DNA of 64,000 nt from Kocuria flava. GTDB lineage: Bacteria > Actinomycetota > Actinomycetes > Actinomycetales > Micrococcaceae. Every line of letters begins with the position of its first letter. The first letter of the stretch is position 1. Where the stretch lies: the NCBI RefSeq assembly GCF_001482365.1, contig NZ_CP013254.1:3286001-3350000 (forward strand), written 5' to 3'. Positions 24,908-33,412 of this stretch are shown one piece after another. A program made the translations under genes and the position numbers. Under the pieces are notes generated by a model that was not told the origin of the DNA, made no database searches, and was given only the letters and a program-made list of their open reading frames with translations.

Positions 24908-25360
24908 ATGCGCAGACCCATCTACGTGCTCAACGGCCCCAACCTGAACCTGCTCGGCACTCGCCGCCCGGAGGTCTACGGGACGACGACGCTGGCCGAC
25001 ATCGAGGCCGCCGTGCGCGCCCGGGCGGGCGCCGCCGGGTGGGACGTCGCCTTCCACCAGACCAACCACGAGGGGGTGCTCGTGGACCTGATCCAGGAGG
25101 CCCGCACGGCGGGGGCCGCGATCGTGATCAACCCGGCGGCCCTCACCCACTACTCGATCGCCGTCCACGACGCCCTCGAGGCCGCCGAGCTGCCCGTCGT
25201 GGAGGTGCACCTGTCCAACGTGCACCGGCGGGAGGCGTTCCGGCACACCTCCTACGTGTCGCTGCAGGCGGACGCCGTCATCGCCGGCGCCGGGGCGCAG
25301 GGCTACGAGCTGGCCCTGGACTGGCTGCTGCGCACCCTCGGGGAGCCCGCCGGGACCTGA
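24908..25360 (+). CDS. aroQ: Type II 3-dehydroquinate dehydratase
   Basis: A 150-residue enzyme of the shikimate pathway that dehydrates 3-dehydroquinate to 3-dehydroshikimate. Type II signatures are clear: LNGPNLNLLGTRRPEVYG (with the catalytic Tyr), HQTNHEG, INPAALTHYS and VEVHLSNVHRRE(A)FRHTSY with the catalytic His. Length is normal for the dodecameric enzymes. It stands alone, away from other aro genes, between acsA and the protease gene. Confidence 0.95.
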   Translation: MRRPIYVLNGPNLNLLGTRRPEVYGTTTLADIEAAVRARAGAAGWDVAFHQTNHEGVLVDLIQEARTAGAAIVINPAALTHYSIAVHDALEAAELPVVEVHLSNVHRREAFRHTSYVSLQADAVIAGAGAQGYELALDWLLRTLGEPAGT

Positions 25361-25418
25361 GCCGCCGGTGTCCGGGCCTCCGCGGGCCGAGCCGGGCGGG
25401 CCGGAACGGGCCGCGGGA

Positions 25419-26588
25419 TCAGGCGGCGCAGGTGCCGGGGACCACGGCCTGGGTCCGCCCAGCGGCGGCGTCGAGGGCGGCGCGCAGCTCCCCGAGGGTC
25501 AGGGCGTAGCCGACCTGCCCCTCGAGGGCCTTGGCGAAGACGACCCCGGCCACGGTGCCGTCCTGGGCGACGAGCGGCCCGCCGGAGTTGCCCTGCTGGA
25601 CGTGCCCGGCGACCTGGATGATCTCCATGGTCCCGCCGCCGGCGCCGTCCTGCAGCGGGGCGAGGGCGGTGCCCTGCACCGTGGCGGAGCCGGCGCTGAA
25701 CGGCCCGCCCAGGGGGTAGCCCATGAACGCGACGAGGTCGCCCGGGGCGGGGTCCTGGCCCAGCGGCAGCGGGCGCACGTCCAGGGTCGGGACGGAGAGC
25801 ACCGCGAGGTCCGCGGCGGGGTCGTAATGGACGACCGAGGCGGTGTGCACGGTGCCGTCGCGGGTCTGCACGACCGGCTCCTGCACCCCGGCGACCACGT
25901 GGGCGTTGGTGACCACCTGGCCCGGCGCGGTGGGGAACCCGGAGCCCGTCTGGTTCTGCCGGCACTCCACGGCGGTGCCGTAGACCTGCACCACGGAGCG
26001 GCCCGCCTCCTGGAGGGCGGGGCCGTCCGCGCTCTGCTCGGGGGCCTCCTGGGCGGGGAAGAGCAGGGCGTCGAGCTCCCGGATGCCGGTGGCCCCGTCC
26101 ACGGCCTCCCGGGCCTCGGTCACCGCCGAGCGCACGGGGCCGGGCGTGTGCTCGTCGATGGCCCGCAGCACGGCGGAGGAGGCGATCTGCTGGGACACGG
26201 ACGGGATCCCGAGCTGGGCCACGAACGAGGCCAGCAGGGACAGCACGAGGGCGGCCACCGAGACGTCCAGCAGCGCCCCGGCCACCCGATTGAGCGGGCC
26301 CAGCCGCATCCGCTCGGTCACGGCCGACAGCGCCCGTCCCACGAGCCCGCCCAGCACCTGCCCGAGCACGAGCAGCACGAGCACCGCGGCCAGCACCGCG
26401 CCCACCCGGTACTGCGGGTCGACCTGGGCGCTGACCCACGGGGCCGTGGTGAAGGCCGCCACGGCCCCGACCACGAAGCCGGCCAGGGAGCCGAGGGAGT
26501 TGAAGAAGCCCCGGCGGAACCCGAAGACGAGGTAGCCCAAAAGCACGACGGCCAGCAGGACGTCGAGCAGGTTGAGGGTCGGGGACAT
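25419..26588 (-). CDS. MarP-like membrane serine protease (CvpA + trypsin domain)
   Basis: A 389-residue protein. The first 150 residues hold four hydrophobic helices of the CvpA/colicin V production type; the rest is a periplasmic chymotrypsin-like protease with His in TNAHVVAG, Asp in DPAADLAVL and Ser in GNSGGPL. This is the architecture of M. tuberculosis MarP (Rv3671c), needed for acid and oxidative stress survival. Two Cys (VECRQ and the C-terminal GTCAA) may form the known regulatory disulfide. The ATG follows GGAGGAA. It lies in the same block (nth, NUDIX, crp) as in mycobacteria, though here acsA and aroQ intervene. Confidence 0.92.
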   Translation of the reverse strand: MSPTLNLLDVLLAVVLLGYLVFGFRRGFFNSLGSLAGFVVGAVAAFTTAPWVSAQVDPQYRVGAVLAAVLVLLVLGQVLGGLVGRALSAVTERMRLGPLNRVAGALLDVSVAALVLSLLASFVAQLGIPSVSQQIASSAVLRAIDEHTPGPVRSAVTEAREAVDGATGIRELDALLFPAQEAPEQSADGPALQEAGRSVVQVYGTAVECRQNQTGSGFPTAPGQVVTNAHVVAGVQEPVVQTRDGTVHTASVVHYDPAADLAVLSVPTLDVRPLPLGQDPAPGDLVAFMGYPLGGPFSAGSATVQGTALAPLQDGAGGGTMEIIQVAGHVQQGNSGGPLVAQDGTVAGVVFAKALEGQVGYALTLGELRAALDAAAGRTQAVVPGTCAA

Positions 26589-26726
26589 CGGCTTCCTCCG
26601 CGGGAGGGGACGGACGGGACGGGACCCCAGCATAGGGAGCACCTCTGGGAGAACCGTGGACCGTCCCTGCCCCCCGTTCCGGGGGCTGCCCGGCCCGGGT
26701 GCCGCGGCGGCCCGCGGGCCCGGTCC

Positions 26727-26756
26727 TTGGGAATCGTGCGCCGGAGACACTACAGT
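26727..26756 (+). promoter_or_regulatory. Promoter of crp
   Basis: TTGGGA (-35) and TACAGT (-10) are separated by 18 bases. The predicted start leaves an untranslated leader of about 95 bases before the crp ATG. The leader contains no obvious Crp site. Confidence 0.6.
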
Positions 26757-26859
26757 GAACCGCAGGACAGTCAGGCCGCTCACACTCCCGTGCGGGGCGG
26801 CCCCGCCGCACACCTGCCCGCCGGCACCGCCCGGGGCGGGCGAGATCTTGAGGAGAACC

Positions 26860-27537
26860 ATGGACATCGACGTCCTCCGCCGCGCCCCGCTCTTCGCGTC
26901 CCTGGACGACCAGGCCTTTTCCGCGCTGACCGAGGAGCTCACCGAGGTCGAGCTCACCCGCGGCTCGACCCTGTTCCACGAGGGCGACCCGGGCGACCAG
27001 CTCTACTTCATCGTCTCCGGCAAGATCAAGCTCGGGCGCACCGCGGCCGACGGCCGCGAGAGCCTCGTGGCGATCATGGGCCCGGGCGAGCTGTTCGGCG
27101 AGATGGCGCTGTTCGACCCCAGCCCCCGCTCCACCTCCGCGACCGCCGTCTCGGAGACCCGCCTGATGGGGCTCAAGCACGCGAACCTCAAGAAGGTCAT
27201 CGAGCGCTCCCCCGACGTCTCGGCCCAGCTGCTCCAGGCCCTGGCCCGCCGCCTCCGCCGGACCAACGAGTCCCTGGCCGACCTCGTCTTCTCCGACGTC
27301 CCGGGGCGCGTGGCCAAGGCCCTGCTCGACCTCGCGGACCGCTTCGGCCGCCCGGCCACCGACGGCATCCTGGTCGCTCACGAGCTGACCCAGGAGGAGC
27401 TGGCCCAGCTGGTCGGCGCCTCCCGCGAGACCGTCAACAAGGCCCTCGCCGAGTTCGTCCAGCGCGGCTGGATCCGCCTCGAGGCCCGGGCCGTGGTGAT
27501 CCTCGACCTCCAGCGACTCAAGCAGCGCAGCCGCTGA
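26860..27537 (+). CDS. crp: Crp/Fnr-family transcriptional regulator
   Basis: A 225-residue regulator with an N-terminal cyclic-nucleotide-binding barrel (residues about 10-120; phosphate-binding cassette GELFGEMALFDPSPRSTSA) and a C-terminal winged helix with recognition helix SRETVNKALAEF. It is close to the actinobacterial Crp/GlxR group that binds TGTGA-N6-TCACA sites in response to cAMP. The ATG follows AGGAGA. No Cys ligands for an Fe-S cluster are present, so it is not an Fnr. It probably controls carbon metabolism. Confidence 0.95.
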   Translation: MDIDVLRRAPLFASLDDQAFSALTEELTEVELTRGSTLFHEGDPGDQLYFIVSGKIKLGRTAADGRESLVAIMGPGELFGEMALFDPSPRSTSATAVSETRLMGLKHANLKKVIERSPDVSAQLLQALARRLRRTNESLADLVFSDVPGRVAKALLDLADRFGRPATDGILVAHELTQEELAQLVGASRETVNKALAEFVQRGWIRLEARAVVILDLQRLKQRSR

Positions 27538-27550
27538 CCGAGCGCACCGC

Positions 27551-27588
27551 AACGGCCCGGCCGTCCCGCGAGGGACGGCCGGGCCGTT
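27551..27588. terminator. Bidirectional terminator between crp and NUDIX gene
   Basis: A perfect 17-bp stem (AACGGCCCGGCCGTCCC with its complement) and a 4-base loop GCGA, followed by TTCT on the plus strand. It lies between convergent genes and can serve both. Confidence 0.85.
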
Positions 27589-27652
27589 CTCGTGCACGGG
27601 CCGCTTGCCGCGCCGATGCGGGCGCGCCGGGACCGGCGCGGAGGGGCAGGGC

Positions 27653-28567
27653 TCAGCCCAGGTCCAGACGCAGGACCGGCCTCCCCCCGTGCTCCTCGAG
27701 CACGGGGTTGAGGGTGGCGATCCGCCGTTTCTTCGCCAGGAACGCGATCGCGGAGGAGCACTCGGCCAGCGACTCGAGCGCGACCAGGCTGCCGGGGGCC
27801 AGCAGCTCGGCCGGGGGCCGCCCGAGGGTGTCCGGCCGGCCGACGAGGTCGCCCAGCCAGGTGCCGTGCGGGTCCGCCACGGCGCGGGCCGCGTCCACCC
27901 ACCCGCACCACGTCCCGCGGGAGCCGAGCAGGGACGCCGTCTGGCCGTCGGGGACCACGGCGGTGAAGTAGTGCACGTCGTGGCGGCGGTGCACGAAGTC
28001 CGAGCTGACCCAGTGGGCCAGCGGCCGCAGCAGGTCCGAGCGCAGCACGAGCCGGCGCCGGCCGAGGACGTCCGCGAGGGACACGTCCCCCAGGGCGAGG
28101 GCCTCCCGGGAGCGCAGCCACTCGGCGCCCTCGACGGACTCGACGGTGCTCATCGGATCGGGGCCGGCCAGCAGCACCCCGACCTCCTCGAAGGCCTTGC
28201 GGGCGGCGGCGACGACGGCCCGGCGGGCCCGGCCGACGTCGTCGGTGCCCAGCCGCCGCGTCCACTCCAGGGGCGTGGGCCCGGCCCAGTCGAGGGGGTC
28301 GTCGTCGTGGGCCTCGACGGGCCCGCCGGGGAACCCGACGGGGCCCAGCGAGGAGCTGCCGGTGCGGTGGGTGAGCAGGGTCTCGACCCCGTGCTCGCCG
28401 TCGCGCACGAACACCACCGCGGCCGCCGGCACGGGGGTGCTGCCGGGGATGCCGGCGCCGCGCTCGAGCCAGGCCCGGGCGGCCTCGCGGTGGCGTTCGG
28501 GGACCTCGAAGAAGCGGACGGCGGGCAGCCGCCCGGTGCGCGGCGCGCGCTCAGGCGAGCTCGGCAA
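27653..28567 (-). CDS. NUDIX hydrolase family protein (NUDT19-like)
   Basis: A protein of about 304 residues related to the long actinobacterial NUDIX proteins: AAAVVFVRDGEHGVETLLTHR, GPVGFPGGPVE, and a Nudix box half ARKAFEEVGVLL. The box lacks the full REx2EE pattern (AARKAFEEVG), which is common in this subfamily. The only start near the homology is TTG at 28567, inside the end of the RidA gene, so the two overlap by 17 bases and are probably coupled. The substrate is unknown. Confidence 0.75.
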   Translation of the reverse strand: MPSSPERAPRTGRLPAVRFFEVPERHREAARAWLERGAGIPGSTPVPAAAVVFVRDGEHGVETLLTHRTGSSSLGPVGFPGGPVEAHDDDPLDWAGPTPLEWTRRLGTDDVGRARRAVVAAARKAFEEVGVLLAGPDPMSTVESVEGAEWLRSREALALGDVSLADVLGRRRLVLRSDLLRPLAHWVSSDFVHRRHDVHYFTAVVPDGQTASLLGSRGTWCGWVDAARAVADPHGTWLGDLVGRPDTLGRPPAELLAPGSLVALESLAECSSAIAFLAKKRRIATLNPVLEEHGGRPVLRLDLG

Positions 28568-29045
28568 CCAGTTCCACCTCGACCGGCGCGTCCAGCGGCA
28601 GCACGGCCACGCCCACGGCGGAGCGGGCGTGCACGCCGGCGTCGCCGAAGATCCGGCCCAGCAGCTCGGAGGCGCCGTTGACGACCCCGGGCTGGCCGGT
28701 GAAGGAGGGGTCGGAGGCCACGAAGCCCACGACCTTGACGATGCGCCGGACCCGGTCCAGGTTCCCGACGGCCTCGCGCAGGGCGGCGACCGCGTTGAGG
28801 GCGGCGCGCCCGGCCAGCTCCTGGGCCTGCTCGGGGGACACGGTGCCCGCCGCGCCCGAGGCGCTCACCTTGCCGGTGGCCGGCAGGGCCCCGTCCACGA
28901 ACGGCAGCTGCCCCGAGGTCCAGGCCCAGGTCCCGGCCACCACGGCCGGCACGTAGGCGGCCACGGGGGCGGCGACGGGGGGCAGCTCGAGGCCGAGCTG
29001 GGCGAGACGGGCCTCGACGGCGCCGGTGCGGGGGTCGTTGCTCAT
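28551..29045 (-). CDS. RidA-family protein (Rv3678c-like)
   Basis: A 164-residue protein of the YjgF/YER057c/UK114 family: AWTSGQLPFVDG, QAQELAGRAALNAVAALREAVG and VVNGASELLGRIFG. Canonical RidA removes reactive enamine/imine intermediates; the Arg in the usual (C/x)IR position is not clear here, so it belongs to a divergent subgroup. The ATG has GGAGGAG 3 bases upstream. It is kept next to the crp-ponA block in actinobacteria. Confidence 0.85.
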   Translation of the reverse strand: MSNDPRTGAVEARLAQLGLELPPVAAPVAAYVPAVVAGTWAWTSGQLPFVDGALPATGKVSASGAAGTVSPEQAQELAGRAALNAVAALREAVGNLDRVRRIVKVVGFVASDPSFTGQPGVVNGASELLGRIFGDAGVHARSAVGVAVLPLDAPVEVELVAELA

Positions 29046-29070
29046 GGTCTCCTCCGGGTCGGGGGCGCCG

Positions 29071-29265
29071 TCAGTTCTTGGGGCGCTTGAAGTAGGCGAT
29101 CGGGTTGGTCTGCACGGGGGCGGTGACGTTGCCCGCGGGGACGTCGGCGGGGGTCGAGCCGGGCAGCACGGTCACGAGCTCCCAGCCGTCCTCCCCCCAG
29201 TTGTCGAGGATCTGCTTGGTGGCGTGGATCATCAGCGGCACGGTGGCGTATTCCCAGGTGGTCAT
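29071..29265 (-). CDS. DUF4177 small protein
   Basis: A 64-residue protein: WEYATVPLMIHATKQILDNW followed by GEDGWELVTVLPG, the typical DUF4177 core. Its function is unknown. The ATG at 29265 is preceded by TACGCT and 6 bases, a leaderless arrangement. Orthologues sit between the RidA gene and ponA in other actinobacteria. Confidence 0.85.
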   Translation of the reverse strand: MTTWEYATVPLMIHATKQILDNWGEDGWELVTVLPGSTPADVPAGNVTAPVQTNPIAYFKRPKN

Positions 29266-29271
29266 GGCCCC

Positions 29272-29277
29272 AGCGTA
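29272..29277 (-). promoter_or_regulatory. -10 element TACGCT for leaderless DUF4177 gene
   Basis: TACGCT then 6 bases then ATG on the minus strand. It forms a 92-bp divergent promoter region with ponA. Confidence 0.5.
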
Positions 29278-29345
29278 GCCACCCGCGGGCCCGGACGCGG
29301 CACGGGTGACGGAGCGCACGGCCCGGGAGGCGGGGGTCCCGCTTG

Positions 29346-29351
29346 TAGACT
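29346..29351 (+). promoter_or_regulatory. -10 element TAGACT for leaderless ponA
   Basis: TAGACT then 6 bases then the ponA ATG; no Shine-Dalgarno sequence is present. This strongly suggests a leaderless mRNA. Confidence 0.6.
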
Positions 29352-29357
29352 GGCCCA

Positions 29358-31517
29358 ATGGCCTCCCGCAAGAACCCTGCCACGCAGGCACCGTCGGCCC
29401 TGGGCAACGTCGTGGCGTTCATCGCCACCAGCATCGTTGCCGGCATCGTGGCCGCCGGACTCCTCGTGCCCCCCGCAGCCGCCACGGGTCTCGCCGCCAA
29501 CGCCTCCATCGGGTGGTTCAAGGACCTCCCCGCCCAGATGGAGGCGGGGCCGATGTCCCGTGCCTCGACGGTGCTGACCCGTGACGGCACCGAGATCGCG
29601 ACCTTCTACGCGCAGAACCGCACGCCCGTGGAGCTGGAGCAGATCTCCCCGCACATGAAGGACGCGCTGCTGGCCATCGAGGACCGCGACTTCTACGAGC
29701 ACGGCGGCGTGGACCTCGGCGGCATCGTGCGCGCGCTGGGCAACAACATCGTCAACCCCTCGGCCCGCCAGGGCGCCTCGACGATCACGCAGCAGTACGT
29801 GAACAACCTGATCATCGACTCGCAGGTGCGCGCCGGCGAGGAGGCCACGACGATCGGCGGGGACAAGGGCTACGCCGACAAGATCAAGGAGATCAAGCTG
29901 GCCCTGTCCATGGAGCAGGAGCTGTCCAAGGACGAGATCCTCGAGGGCTACCTGAACATGGTGCTCTTCGGCGGGCAGAACTACGGCGTCGAGGCCGCCG
30001 CACAGTACTTCTGGGGCATCCCCGCCTCCGACCTGAGCATCTCCCAGTCCGCGGTGCTCGCGGGCATGGTGCAGTCCCCCAACTACTACGACCCCGCCGT
30101 GAACCCGGAGGCCGCCGAGGAGCGGCGCAACGTCGTGCTCGACACGATGCTGCTGACCGGGGCGATCACGGAGCAGGAGCACGCCGCGGCGGTCGCCGAG
30201 CCGATCCGGCTGGACCTGCACCCCACGAACTCCGGCTGCACCGCCGCGGAGGTCGCCCCCTACTTCTGCGACTACGTGCAGAACACCGTGCTGCAGAGCT
30301 CCGCCTTCGGCGACACGCCCGAGGAGCGGCTCAAGACCCTGCAGCTGGGCGGGCTCGAGATCACCACCACCCTGGACCTCGAGGCCCAGCGCAAGGCCGA
30401 GGAGGAGGTCAACCGCACGCAGCCGCGCGACGACAACCCCGACGGGGTCTCGACCGCGCTGGTCTCCCTCGAGCCCTCCAACGGCGACATCGTGGCGATG
30501 GCCCAGAACACCTACTACTCCACGGCCGAGGGCGACTCGAACACGACCTACAACTTCAACGTGGACTCGTGGATGGGCGGGGCCGGCGGCTTCCAGGTCG
30601 GCTCGACCTACAAGCCCCTGACCCTCGCCGCGTGGATCGACGCCGGCAACGGCGTCAAGGACGAGATCGACGCCTCCCAGACGAAGTGGCCGGCCGACCA
30701 CCGCTGGCGCGCCTCCTGCCTGGAGAACGGGTACAAGATCGAGCCCGGCGACAACGGCGGGGGCTTCGAGATCCAGAACGCCTCCCCCGGCTACGAGCGG
30801 AGGATGCCCGTGGACTACGGGCTGTACAACTCCATCAACACCGCGATCTACGCGATGGCCGAGGAGATGGACCTGTGCAACATCGGGAAGATCTCCGAGT
30901 CCCTGGGCATCGTCAGCGGCAAGACCGGCGAGCCGGTGGACACCACGGTCCTGTCCTCGCTGCTGGGCGGCTCCGTGGACATCTCCCCCATGACCATGGC
31001 CCGGGCCTACTCGGCCTTCGCCAACCGCGGCGTGATGTGCGAGCCGCGCGCCCTGGAGAAGGTCACGGACTACACCGGCAAGGTCTACGACATCCCCGAG
31101 ACCTCGTGCGAGCGGGTGATCAGCGAGGACGTGGCCGACGGCGTGAACTACACCCTCGAGCAGGTGTTGGTGCGCGGCTCCGGCTACAAGCGCGGCATCG
31201 ACCTGCCCGGGGCCTCGGCGGCCAAGACGGGCACGACCGACAACTCCACCCAGACGTGGATGCTCGGCTACACCCGCGGCCTGGCCACCGCCTCGTGGGT
31301 GGGCAACTACGAGCTCGGCTCCCGCTCCCTCAACGACCTGAACATCGGCGGACGCACCGGCGGCTCCGACACCGACTGGGTCGACGGCTCGACCTACGCC
31401 GGTGAGCAGTGGCAGCGCTTCATGCGGGAGATCGCCCCGGACTACGACACCGACGACTTCGCGAAGCCCTCGGAGGACGTGCTCGAGGGTGAGAACGGCA
31501 CCACGGAGATCGGCTAG
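29358..31517 (+). CDS. ponA: Bifunctional class A penicillin-binding protein (PonA/PBP1)
   Basis: A 719-residue peptidoglycan synthase. One N-terminal membrane helix is followed by a GT51 glycosyltransferase (EDRDFYEHGGVDLGG with catalytic Glu; GASTITQQYVNNL) and a transpeptidase with SxxK as GSTYKP, SxN as NSINTA and KTG as AKTGTTD. The C-terminus ends without a PASTA domain. It polymerises glycan strands and crosslinks peptides outside the membrane and is a beta-lactam target. Position next to the phosphoesterase gene matches the mycobacterial ponA2 locus. Confidence 0.95.
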   Translation: MASRKNPATQAPSALGNVVAFIATSIVAGIVAAGLLVPPAAATGLAANASIGWFKDLPAQMEAGPMSRASTVLTRDGTEIATFYAQNRTPVELEQISPHMKDALLAIEDRDFYEHGGVDLGGIVRALGNNIVNPSARQGASTITQQYVNNLIIDSQVRAGEEATTIGGDKGYADKIKEIKLALSMEQELSKDEILEGYLNMVLFGGQNYGVEAAAQYFWGIPASDLSISQSAVLAGMVQSPNYYDPAVNPEAAEERRNVVLDTMLLTGAITEQEHAAAVAEPIRLDLHPTNSGCTAAEVAPYFCDYVQNTVLQSSAFGDTPEERLKTLQLGGLEITTTLDLEAQRKAEEEVNRTQPRDDNPDGVSTALVSLEPSNGDIVAMAQNTYYSTAEGDSNTTYNFNVDSWMGGAGGFQVGSTYKPLTLAAWIDAGNGVKDEIDASQTKWPADHRWRASCLENGYKIEPGDNGGGFEIQNASPGYERRMPVDYGLYNSINTAIYAMAEEMDLCNIGKISESLGIVSGKTGEPVDTTVLSSLLGGSVDISPMTMARAYSAFANRGVMCEPRALEKVTDYTGKVYDIPETSCERVISEDVADGVNYTLEQVLVRGSGYKRGIDLPGASAAKTGTTDNSTQTWMLGYTRGLATASWVGNYELGSRSLNDLNIGGRTGGSDTDWVDGSTYAGEQWQRFMREIAPDYDTDDFAKPSEDVLEGENGTTEIG

Positions 31518-32447
31518 GTGGCCGCCGCGGACCGGCCCGGCACCCCCGGCCGGGTGCCCGGACCGCTGCGCGCCGCCGCGGCCCTGGCCGGGGCCGGGCT
31601 CGCCGCGGGCGCGGGACTGGGCGCGTGGGGCGTCGTCGTCGAGCGCCGCCGCTTCCAGCTGCGCACCGAGCACCTGCGGCTGCTGCCGCCGGGCAGCGCC
31701 CCGCTGCGGATCCTGCACCTGTCCGACCTGCACGTGTGGCCCGGCCAGCGCGCGGTGCGCGAGTTCGTGCACTCGCTGGCCGCGCTGCGCCCGGACCTCG
31801 TGGTGGACACCGGCGACAACCTCTCCCACCCGGAGGCGCTGCCGGCGCTGCTGGAGATCCTCGAGCCGCTGCTGGCGTTCCGGGGCGCCTACGTGCCCGG
31901 ATCGAACTGCTACTTCGGTCCGCGGCCGAAGAACCCCTTCCGCTACTTGTGGCGGGACACCTCCGGGGAGGGCCGCGACGAGGCCCCGCGGCTGCCCACC
32001 GGGGCCATGCACGCGGCCTTCGACGCCGCGGGGTGGACCCCCCTGATCAACCGGGCCGCGCGCCTGGAGGTCGCCGGGCACGTGCTGGACCTCTCCGGGG
32101 TGGACGACCCGCACCTGGGCTACGACCGTCACCCCGGCTTCCTGGACACCCCCGGGGCCGCGCTGCGCCTGGGCGTCGCCCACGCCCCGTACCTGCGCAC
32201 CCTCGACCGGTTCGCGGCCGACGGCGCCGACCTCGTGCTCGCCGGCCACACCCACGGCGGGCAGGTCTGCCTGCCGGGCGGGCGGGCGCTCGTGAGCAAC
32301 TGCGACCTCGAGCCCCGCCGCTGCAAGGGCCTGATCACCCAGGGCGGGGTCCCGGTCAACGTCTCGGCCGGCCTGGGCACCTCCCGCTTCGCCCCGATCC
32401 GGCTGTTCTGCCCGCCGGAGGCCGTCCTGCTCACGCTCACCGACTGA
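31518..32447 (+). CDS. Membrane-associated metallophosphoesterase (YaeI/Rv3683-like)
   Basis: A 309-residue protein with an N-terminal hydrophobic helix and a calcineurin-like fold: HLSDLHVWP (metal motif DxH), DTGDNLSH (GD), and GHTHGGQ at the end. The middle motif, usually GNHD, reads GSNCYF. The GTG start follows the ponA TAG with zero spacing, so translation must be coupled. Family members act on UDP-2,3-diacylglucosamine-like or other phosphoesters; the substrate here is unknown. The link with ponA is conserved. Confidence 0.88.
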   Translation: MAAADRPGTPGRVPGPLRAAAALAGAGLAAGAGLGAWGVVVERRRFQLRTEHLRLLPPGSAPLRILHLSDLHVWPGQRAVREFVHSLAALRPDLVVDTGDNLSHPEALPALLEILEPLLAFRGAYVPGSNCYFGPRPKNPFRYLWRDTSGEGRDEAPRLPTGAMHAAFDAAGWTPLINRAARLEVAGHVLDLSGVDDPHLGYDRHPGFLDTPGAALRLGVAHAPYLRTLDRFAADGADLVLAGHTHGGQVCLPGGRALVSNCDLEPRRCKGLITQGGVPVNVSAGLGTSRFAPIRLFCPPEAVLLTLTD

Positions 32448-32486
32448 GTCCCGCGGGCACCGCGCGCCCCCGCGCACCGGGTCGGG

Positions 32487-33083
32487 TCAGGCGCCCGCCC
32501 CGCCGCGCGGACGCGGGACCAGGGCCTCGAGCACGGCGGGCAGCCGGAGCACCCCGTCCTCGGCGCAGAAGTGCCCCGCCCCCGGGACCACCTGCAGCCG
32601 GGCGCCCAGCCGCGCGGCGAGCTCCTCGGTGGCCGCCGCCGGGACGGTGGGGTCGTCGTCGGAGCGCAGGACAAGTCGGCGGCGGGTGCTCGCGCGCACG
32701 GCCGTGAGGTCGGTGTCCCCGGCAAGGAAGCCGTCCAGCAGCGGCACGGCCGCGAGCCGGCCCGTGAACCCCGCCACGAGCACGAGCCCGCCCAGCTCCC
32801 AGGGCCGCGGCAGCCGGGCGAGGTGGCGCAGCACGGTGACGCACCCGAGGCTGTGGGCCACCACGTGCGTGTGCGCGTCGACCGCGCCGACGGCCCGGCC
32901 CACCGCTTCCTGCCACGCCCCCGCCTCGGGGTACGAGGGCTCCGGCAGCTCGGCCGGGACCGTGCGGACGCCGTCGGCCTCCAGCCGCTCGCACAGCCAG
33001 GGGAACCAGTGGCTGCCGGGGGCGGCGTCGTAGCCGTGCACGACGACGACCCGCCGCACCTCCGGCTCCGCGGACCCGCTCAC
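32487..33083 (-). CDS. Small alpha/beta hydrolase (RBBP9/YdeN family)
   Basis: A 198-residue hydrolase with VVVVHGYDAAPGSHWFPWL, nucleophile Ser in VAHSLGC, Asp in RSDDDPTVP and His in GAGHFCAEDG. The length and motifs match the DUF1749/RBBP9-like serine hydrolases. The GTG start overlaps the stop of the preceding small gene (GTGA). Substrate unknown. Confidence 0.85.
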   Translation of the reverse strand: MSGSAEPEVRRVVVVHGYDAAPGSHWFPWLCERLEADGVRTVPAELPEPSYPEAGAWQEAVGRAVGAVDAHTHVVAHSLGCVTVLRHLARLPRPWELGGLVLVAGFTGRLAAVPLLDGFLAGDTDLTAVRASTRRRLVLRSDDDPTVPAAATEELAARLGARLQVVPGAGHFCAEDGVLRLPAVLEALVPRPRGGAGA

Positions 33084-33238
33084 GCGCTGATCTCGGGCAC
33101 CGCCACGATGATCCGGTGGTTGGTGCGCTCGCACAGGTACATCTCCACGGTGCCCTCGGGCACGGGCCCGCCCTCGGGCCACTGGTCCTCCGGCAGCCGG
33201 CGCAGCGTGCCGCCGCAGGACGGGCAGATGGGGTCCAT
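33080..33238 (-). CDS. Small CxxC protein, hypothetical
   Basis: A 52-residue protein with MDPICPSCGGTLRRLPEDQ, a CPSCGG knuckle and a third Cys in MYLCERTNH. It may be a half zinc ribbon. The ATG has GGAGGAAG 4 bases upstream. It is translationally coupled to the hydrolase gene after it. I do not recognise a named family. Confidence 0.65.
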   Translation of the reverse strand: MDPICPSCGGTLRRLPEDQWPEGGPVPEGTVEMYLCERTNHRIIVAVPEISA

Positions 33239-33349
33239 GGTCTTCCTCCTCGCTTCGGCGCGGGCCCCGGCGTCCCCGGGCCCGTCCCGCCAGCATCCCG
33301 CAGATCCGCGCCCGTCACCATCCCCGCCCGGCCCCACCCCGCGACCGTG

Positions 33350-33366
33350 TGGTCATACCATAGGAT
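33350..33366 (+). promoter_or_regulatory. FadR/LldR-type operator overlapping the dehydrogenase promoter
   Basis: TGGTCATACCA (33350-33360) matches the TGGT-N3-ACCA operator of FadR-family GntR regulators such as LldR and GlcC. It directly abuts a -10 element TAGGAT (33361-33366), which would be blocked by a bound repressor. The controlled gene starts at 33413. No GntR gene is in this window. Confidence 0.6.
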
Positions 33367-33412
33367 GTGACCTGCGCCGCTCCGGCCAGACCCGTCCACC
33401 CGAGGAGGACCC

